64,000 nt of DNA from assembly GCA_009859145.1 (NCBI GenBank), contig VRVR01000010.1, forward strand, positions 186,001 through 250,000, in the 5' to 3' direction. The DNA comes from Andalucia godoyi (Eukaryota; Discoba; Jakobea; Jakobida; Andaluciidae). Position 1 is the stretch's first letter, and every line of letters begins with the position of its first letter. The notes under the pieces were generated by a model. That model ran no database searches and was not told where the DNA came from. It worked only from the letters and a program-made list of their open reading frames with translations. Of the stretch, positions 61,060 to 64,000 are shown piece after piece. The translations under genes were made by a program, and so were the position numbers.

Positions 61060-61665
61060 CTAATGGAGTTTGAGTAGTACAGATAAATATGCTTGAATGA
61101 GGGTTTCCTTTGAGATGGACTGTGCGTTCGACACCACCGCAGCCGCGGAATCCGCAATTCTATCTCCTGCAGGTCCGGTTTTGAATCGCTGAACAAGCTT
61201 TGGACCTTCTCCAGAAAACCGAGGGACCGTCGACTGATTTTTTGCTTCCCGAATTTGAATAGTAAGTTCCTGGCTGTCAACGGATTTCTTGCATCGTTTC
61301 AAGAGAAGATCACAGCGATCGGATAAATCAGAACAGAATTCGGCATTCGATGCAATGCCAGTGCGAGCAACGTCGAGATGATGTAGTATTTCTTCAGAAT
61401 TCTGCAAGACTTTCCGATGCAGATACATCTTTTTTGACGAAGATCCTCGAGAAAACCGGTCCAGGAACCGCTCAGCTCTGGTCAGTTCTCCAATCAAAGT
61501 TTTCCGAATATTCCACCGCTCCTCAATGGTCTTCTTCATCTCCTTCACGGACACAGTCGATTGCCCATCGCGATTATGGACTTCCAGCAACGACGCTTGG
61601 TCATTCCAAAATCGGGCCCAATCAGAGTTTGGCTCTAAACGTTTAAGACTTCCTTCCTCCAGCAT
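61060..61665 (-). CDS. Hypothetical coiled-coil protein
   Basis: 201 residues from ATG at 61665. No family recognised. Residues ~35-140 are predominantly charged helix with a coiled-coil rhythm: VKEMKKTIEERWNIRKTLIGEL, KMYLHRKVLQNSEEILHHLD, DLSDRCDLLLKRCKKSVD. A short Pro/Gly patch follows (PRFSGEGPKLVQRFKTGPAG), then a final helix ending in LIQAYLSVLLKLH. It starts 374 bp upstream of, and divergent to, the aminopeptidase. Its ATG overlaps an opposite-strand ATG (sequence CATG at 61663-61666). Confidence 0.6.
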   Translation of the reverse strand: MLEEGSLKRLEPNSDWARFWNDQASLLEVHNRDGQSTVSVKEMKKTIEERWNIRKTLIGELTRAERFLDRFSRGSSSKKMYLHRKVLQNSEEILHHLDVARTGIASNAEFCSDLSDRCDLLLKRCKKSVDSQELTIQIREAKNQSTVPRFSGEGPKLVQRFKTGPAGDRIADSAAAVVSNAQSISKETLIQAYLSVLLKLH

Positions 61666-62038
61666 GGCTGTTCATACCAGAAAACCCGATAACCACGTGT
61701 TCAGCTCAACACGGTGTGCACATGGAGGGAAAGCAGGTTGCCTGGAATGCCAGATCGAAAACCCCCTCATGGACGACGACTCAACAGCCCTCACGCGTAC
61801 AACACAAGGGTTTTCCCTCTCGATCTACGGTCGAATTGGGTGGGAAAAAAAACAACAACAGAAAACGACCAGAAGACCATCTTCAAGTCGCTGCTTGCTT
61901 CTTCATCTCCATTCTTGGGAAAAATCTATCAGCAAAAAGAAAAAAAAAAGGGACAAAACAATTTCCACGAACAATAATTGACAAAGTGGATTGAAGGTTA
62001 TACAGTTCTCTTGTTGTTTGTTTTGTGTTGGTTCAGTC
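61666..62038. other. Divergent promoter region, with a possible short plus-strand frame
   Basis: 373 bp. A plus-strand frame (61664-61981, 105 codons) begins with MAVHTRKPDNHVF and RCAHGGKAGCLECQ, a Cys pattern like a zinc knuckle, but then turns into low-complexity Lys/Ser. It would start on the ATG of the opposite gene with no room for a leader, so I do not call it a gene. Confidence 0.4.
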
Positions 62039-63535
62039 ATGCCTGCCCGTGCATTGTTTGTCGCTTCTGGTCGTCTGTTCTCTGTGGCAGCACGTCCTTC
62101 TGTTGTTGTTGCTCCAAAGTCTGCGTATGCTGATGAGAAGGTCTTACGTCGGATTGTTGAGCGTCTGAACAATACAGTTTCTGCAGACATGATTCGATCT
62201 CTTGCTGCTGAATTGGAGCCTCCCAAGGGAGCTGGAGCTTCCACAATTTCCACCATTACTGCGTCTGGATCCCGGCTCGATCTCGTGGCAGTCACCGAAA
62301 CATGTTCTCGCATGAACGCTCCGGGTCGCCCCGATTGCTACGCCGCAGCTGTTGACTCGTGGCCATCCAAAGATGCCAATGCAATTGTGTTCATTCAAGA
62401 GCCTGGATATGTGTTCAAAATTGCGAATGCAATCGCTTCAAAGCTCCCGTTGTTTACCATGAAACCAGATTCCAAAGTTTGGGACTACGAGATTGCATTC
62501 GAGTCTGTTAGCGGATCAATTTCGGAGAAGCAGCTTTCCGTTGCAGGTTCGTTGTTTGCAGCAACTCGACATGCAGGGGAGCTTGTTGACACGCACCCAG
62601 CTGTGCTGCATCCGCAAGAGTATGCGCGACGTGCGCAGGCCATTGCCTCCGAACTGGGTGTGTCTTGCACTGTCATTTCCGGAAAGGAACTAGAAACTCG
62701 TGGTTTCGGAGGCATCTGGAATGTAGGCAAGGGAGCAGAGTTCCCTCCTGCACTCGTCGTGCTGTCCTACCAACCAACCTCGAATCCGAAGAAACGCATT
62801 GCTATTGTTGGAAAGGGTATCACGTATGACACCGGTGGATTGGGAATTAAGACTCCCAAAGAATTCATGTGCGGCATGAAGTGTGACATGGGTGGTTCAG
62901 CAGCAGCATTAAATGCGTTCAAGGTTCTTGTTTCGGAAAAATTGGTTACGGATTGCCATGTTTACGCTGTGCTGTGTTTAGCAGAAAATGCCATCAACGA
63001 ACGTGTGTTTCGCAATGATGATATCATTACATTGTATTCCGGAAAGACTGTTGAGGTCAATAATACGGATGCGGAGGGCCGTCTGGTACTCTCCGACGGC
63101 GTTTCCTACGCCGAAAAGGATCTCCATGCCGACACCATTGTGACGATCGCGACGCTGACGGGATCGCAGGGGATTGCAACTGGCGTTCATTTCGCCGCAG
63201 TAATGTCCGACTCTGAAGAACTTGAAGCGCGCGCCGTTCGCGCTGGGCGAGTTTCCGGTAATCTGGTCCATCCGATTCCGTACTGTCCGGAGTTCTTCAT
63301 CAGTGAATTTTCGTCGAAGGTAGCTTCGAAGAAGAACAGCGTGAAGAATCGCAGCAACGCCCAGAGTTCCTGCGCTGGAGAATTTATCCACGATGAACTC
63401 TCGAAAGACTTTAAAGGAGAGTTTCTGCATGTTGACATCGCATCTCCTGCATTTCAAGCTGATCGCGGTACAGGGTTTGGAGTTTCTCTTTTGACGCTTT
63501 TGTTTTCGACAAACGCTGAGGCTGCAGTGCCCTAA
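62039..63535 (+). CDS. NPEPL1: M17 leucyl aminopeptidase family protein, NPEPL1 type
   Basis: 498 residues from ATG at 62039. M17 enzymes are hexameric two-metal aminopeptidases that release N-terminal residues from peptides. The family signature NNTDAEGRLVLSDGVSYA holds metal- and substrate-binding residues; KGITYDTGGLGIKTPKEFMCGMKCDMGGSAAAL supplies the Lys and Asp ligands. The C-terminal part, LVHPIPYCPEFFISEFSSKVA followed by KNSVKNRSNAQSSCAGEFI, matches NPEPL1 rather than classical LAP3. The first ~30 residues (MPARALFVASGRLFSVAARP) lack acids and are rich in Arg, Ala and Ser, a likely mitochondrial presequence. An upstream frame extension of 16 codons is possible. The stop is 10 bp from the stop of the convergent carrier gene. 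Confidence 0.93.
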   Translation: MPARALFVASGRLFSVAARPSVVVAPKSAYADEKVLRRIVERLNNTVSADMIRSLAAELEPPKGAGASTISTITASGSRLDLVAVTETCSRMNAPGRPDCYAAAVDSWPSKDANAIVFIQEPGYVFKIANAIASKLPLFTMKPDSKVWDYEIAFESVSGSISEKQLSVAGSLFAATRHAGELVDTHPAVLHPQEYARRAQAIASELGVSCTVISGKELETRGFGGIWNVGKGAEFPPALVVLSYQPTSNPKKRIAIVGKGITYDTGGLGIKTPKEFMCGMKCDMGGSAAALNAFKVLVSEKLVTDCHVYAVLCLAENAINERVFRNDDIITLYSGKTVEVNNTDAEGRLVLSDGVSYAEKDLHADTIVTIATLTGSQGIATGVHFAAVMSDSEELEARAVRAGRVSGNLVHPIPYCPEFFISEFSSKVASKKNSVKNRSNAQSSCAGEFIHDELSKDFKGEFLHVDIASPAFQADRGTGFGVSLLTLLFSTNAEAAVP

Positions 63536-63545
63536 AGCGTGCGGT

Positions 63546-64000
63546 CTACAGATCCTGAACACCGAGTGCCTTTTTGTATTCTTCGTACAGAGTAAAGGTG
63601 ATTGCTCCTGAACAACTGATCATGATGAGCCGAGGTGTCAGGCCTTTGAAAAACGACCGAACCCCTTCTTGCATCGCCATTGTTCGCACACAGTCCAAAA
63701 ACCCACGATATCTCAACTCTTGGTGAACCAGGTTTTGAGTTTGAAGACGCGTTTTGACAGTGTCCAAAGGAGCAGTGAGAATCGATCCAATGGCTCCAGC
63801 CAACGCACCGCCAACGACATGTTCCCGAAGTTTTCGGAGTTGAGGTCTTTGGCCGCTCTCATCAGGAAGAGGTGGAATAAAAATATGCTGGGCATATTTT
63901 GCGCCTTCGTACACCGAGAAGTACAGTGCTGAAAACAGCCCGTCTCGAAGAACGGTTATTGTGTAACCTCGAAGCATAAAGGGAATACCGTTCTTGACAT
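63546..64000 (-). CDS. Mitochondrial carrier family protein, N-terminal part beyond window edge
   Basis: The C-terminal ~151 codons; the frame is open through base 64000, so the start lies to the right. These proteins exchange metabolites across the mitochondrial inner membrane through three repeats of two helices. Visible are the end of the second repeat (KNGIPFMLRGYTITVLRD, FSALYFSVYEGAKY) and the whole third repeat: the PX[DE]XX[KR] signature PLDTVKTRLQTQ, the loop EGVRSFFKGLTPRLIM and the last helix SGAITFTLYEEYKKAL. The substrate contact sites cannot be judged from this fragment, so I give no substrate. Confidence 0.88.
   Translation of the reverse strand, partial: VKNGIPFMLRGYTITVLRDGLFSALYFSVYEGAKYAQHIFIPPLPDESGQRPQLRKLREHVVGGALAGAIGSILTAPLDTVKTRLQTQNLVHQELRYRGFLDCVRTMAMQEGVRSFFKGLTPRLIMISCSGAITFTLYEEYKKALGVQDL

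Overview
This is nuclear DNA of a unicellular, flagellated, intron-poor eukaryote. About 28 protein genes lie on both strands in 64 kb, with short intergenic gaps, long uninterrupted reading frames and only six short introns that can be placed in coding sequence. All six introns start with GTATG. CFAP52 (WDR16) implies motile flagella. A bacterial-type MinE with a candidate targeting leader implies that a bacterial Min division system survives in an organelle. Such a set is known from jakobids such as Andalucia, from malawimonads and a few other protists (mitochondrial), and from many algae (plastid). No plastid-specific gene is visible, so I lean towards a heterotrophic protist with mitochondrial MinE. 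A jakobid-like organism is an inference, not an identification.

Layout. 1-16.5 kb: a cut-off coiled-coil protein, a three-exon leucine-rich-repeat protein, NF-YB, a hypothetical protein, a decayed DDE transposase, MEMO1, a coiled-coil/NHL protein with a recurring Trp motif, CFAP52 and a mitochondrial RluA-type pseudouridine synthase beside a (CA)n microsatellite. 16.5-30 kb: serine palmitoyltransferase subunit 1, a hypothetical protein, phosphoglucomutase, an MFS phosphate transporter, a UBE2O-like E2 and a hypothetical helical protein. 30-43.6 kb: a YFH7-like kinase, tRNA isopentenyltransferase with two candidate start codons, a small protein of axonemal style, a 1,961-residue repetitive type II membrane protein, deoxyhypusine hydroxylase and a basic low-complexity protein. 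43.6-64 kb: a hypothetical 751-aa protein, MinE, a hypothetical protein, a DUF952 protein, a BORCS6-like protein, a TMEM43 family protein, VPS8, TRM82/WDR4, a coiled-coil protein, an NPEPL1-type M17 aminopeptidase and the end of a mitochondrial carrier.

Functionally the window is a housekeeping mix: tRNA modification (TRIT1, TRM82), eIF5A hypusination, endosomal traffic (VPS8, BORC), sphingolipid and sugar metabolism, and cilium and organelle division. There is no operon logic, but several neighbours converge with gaps of only 10-64 bp. The most unusual items are MinE, the giant secreted-side solenoid protein with tail-fibre-like repeats, and three dispersed repeat families in intergenic DNA that match no gene I can identify.
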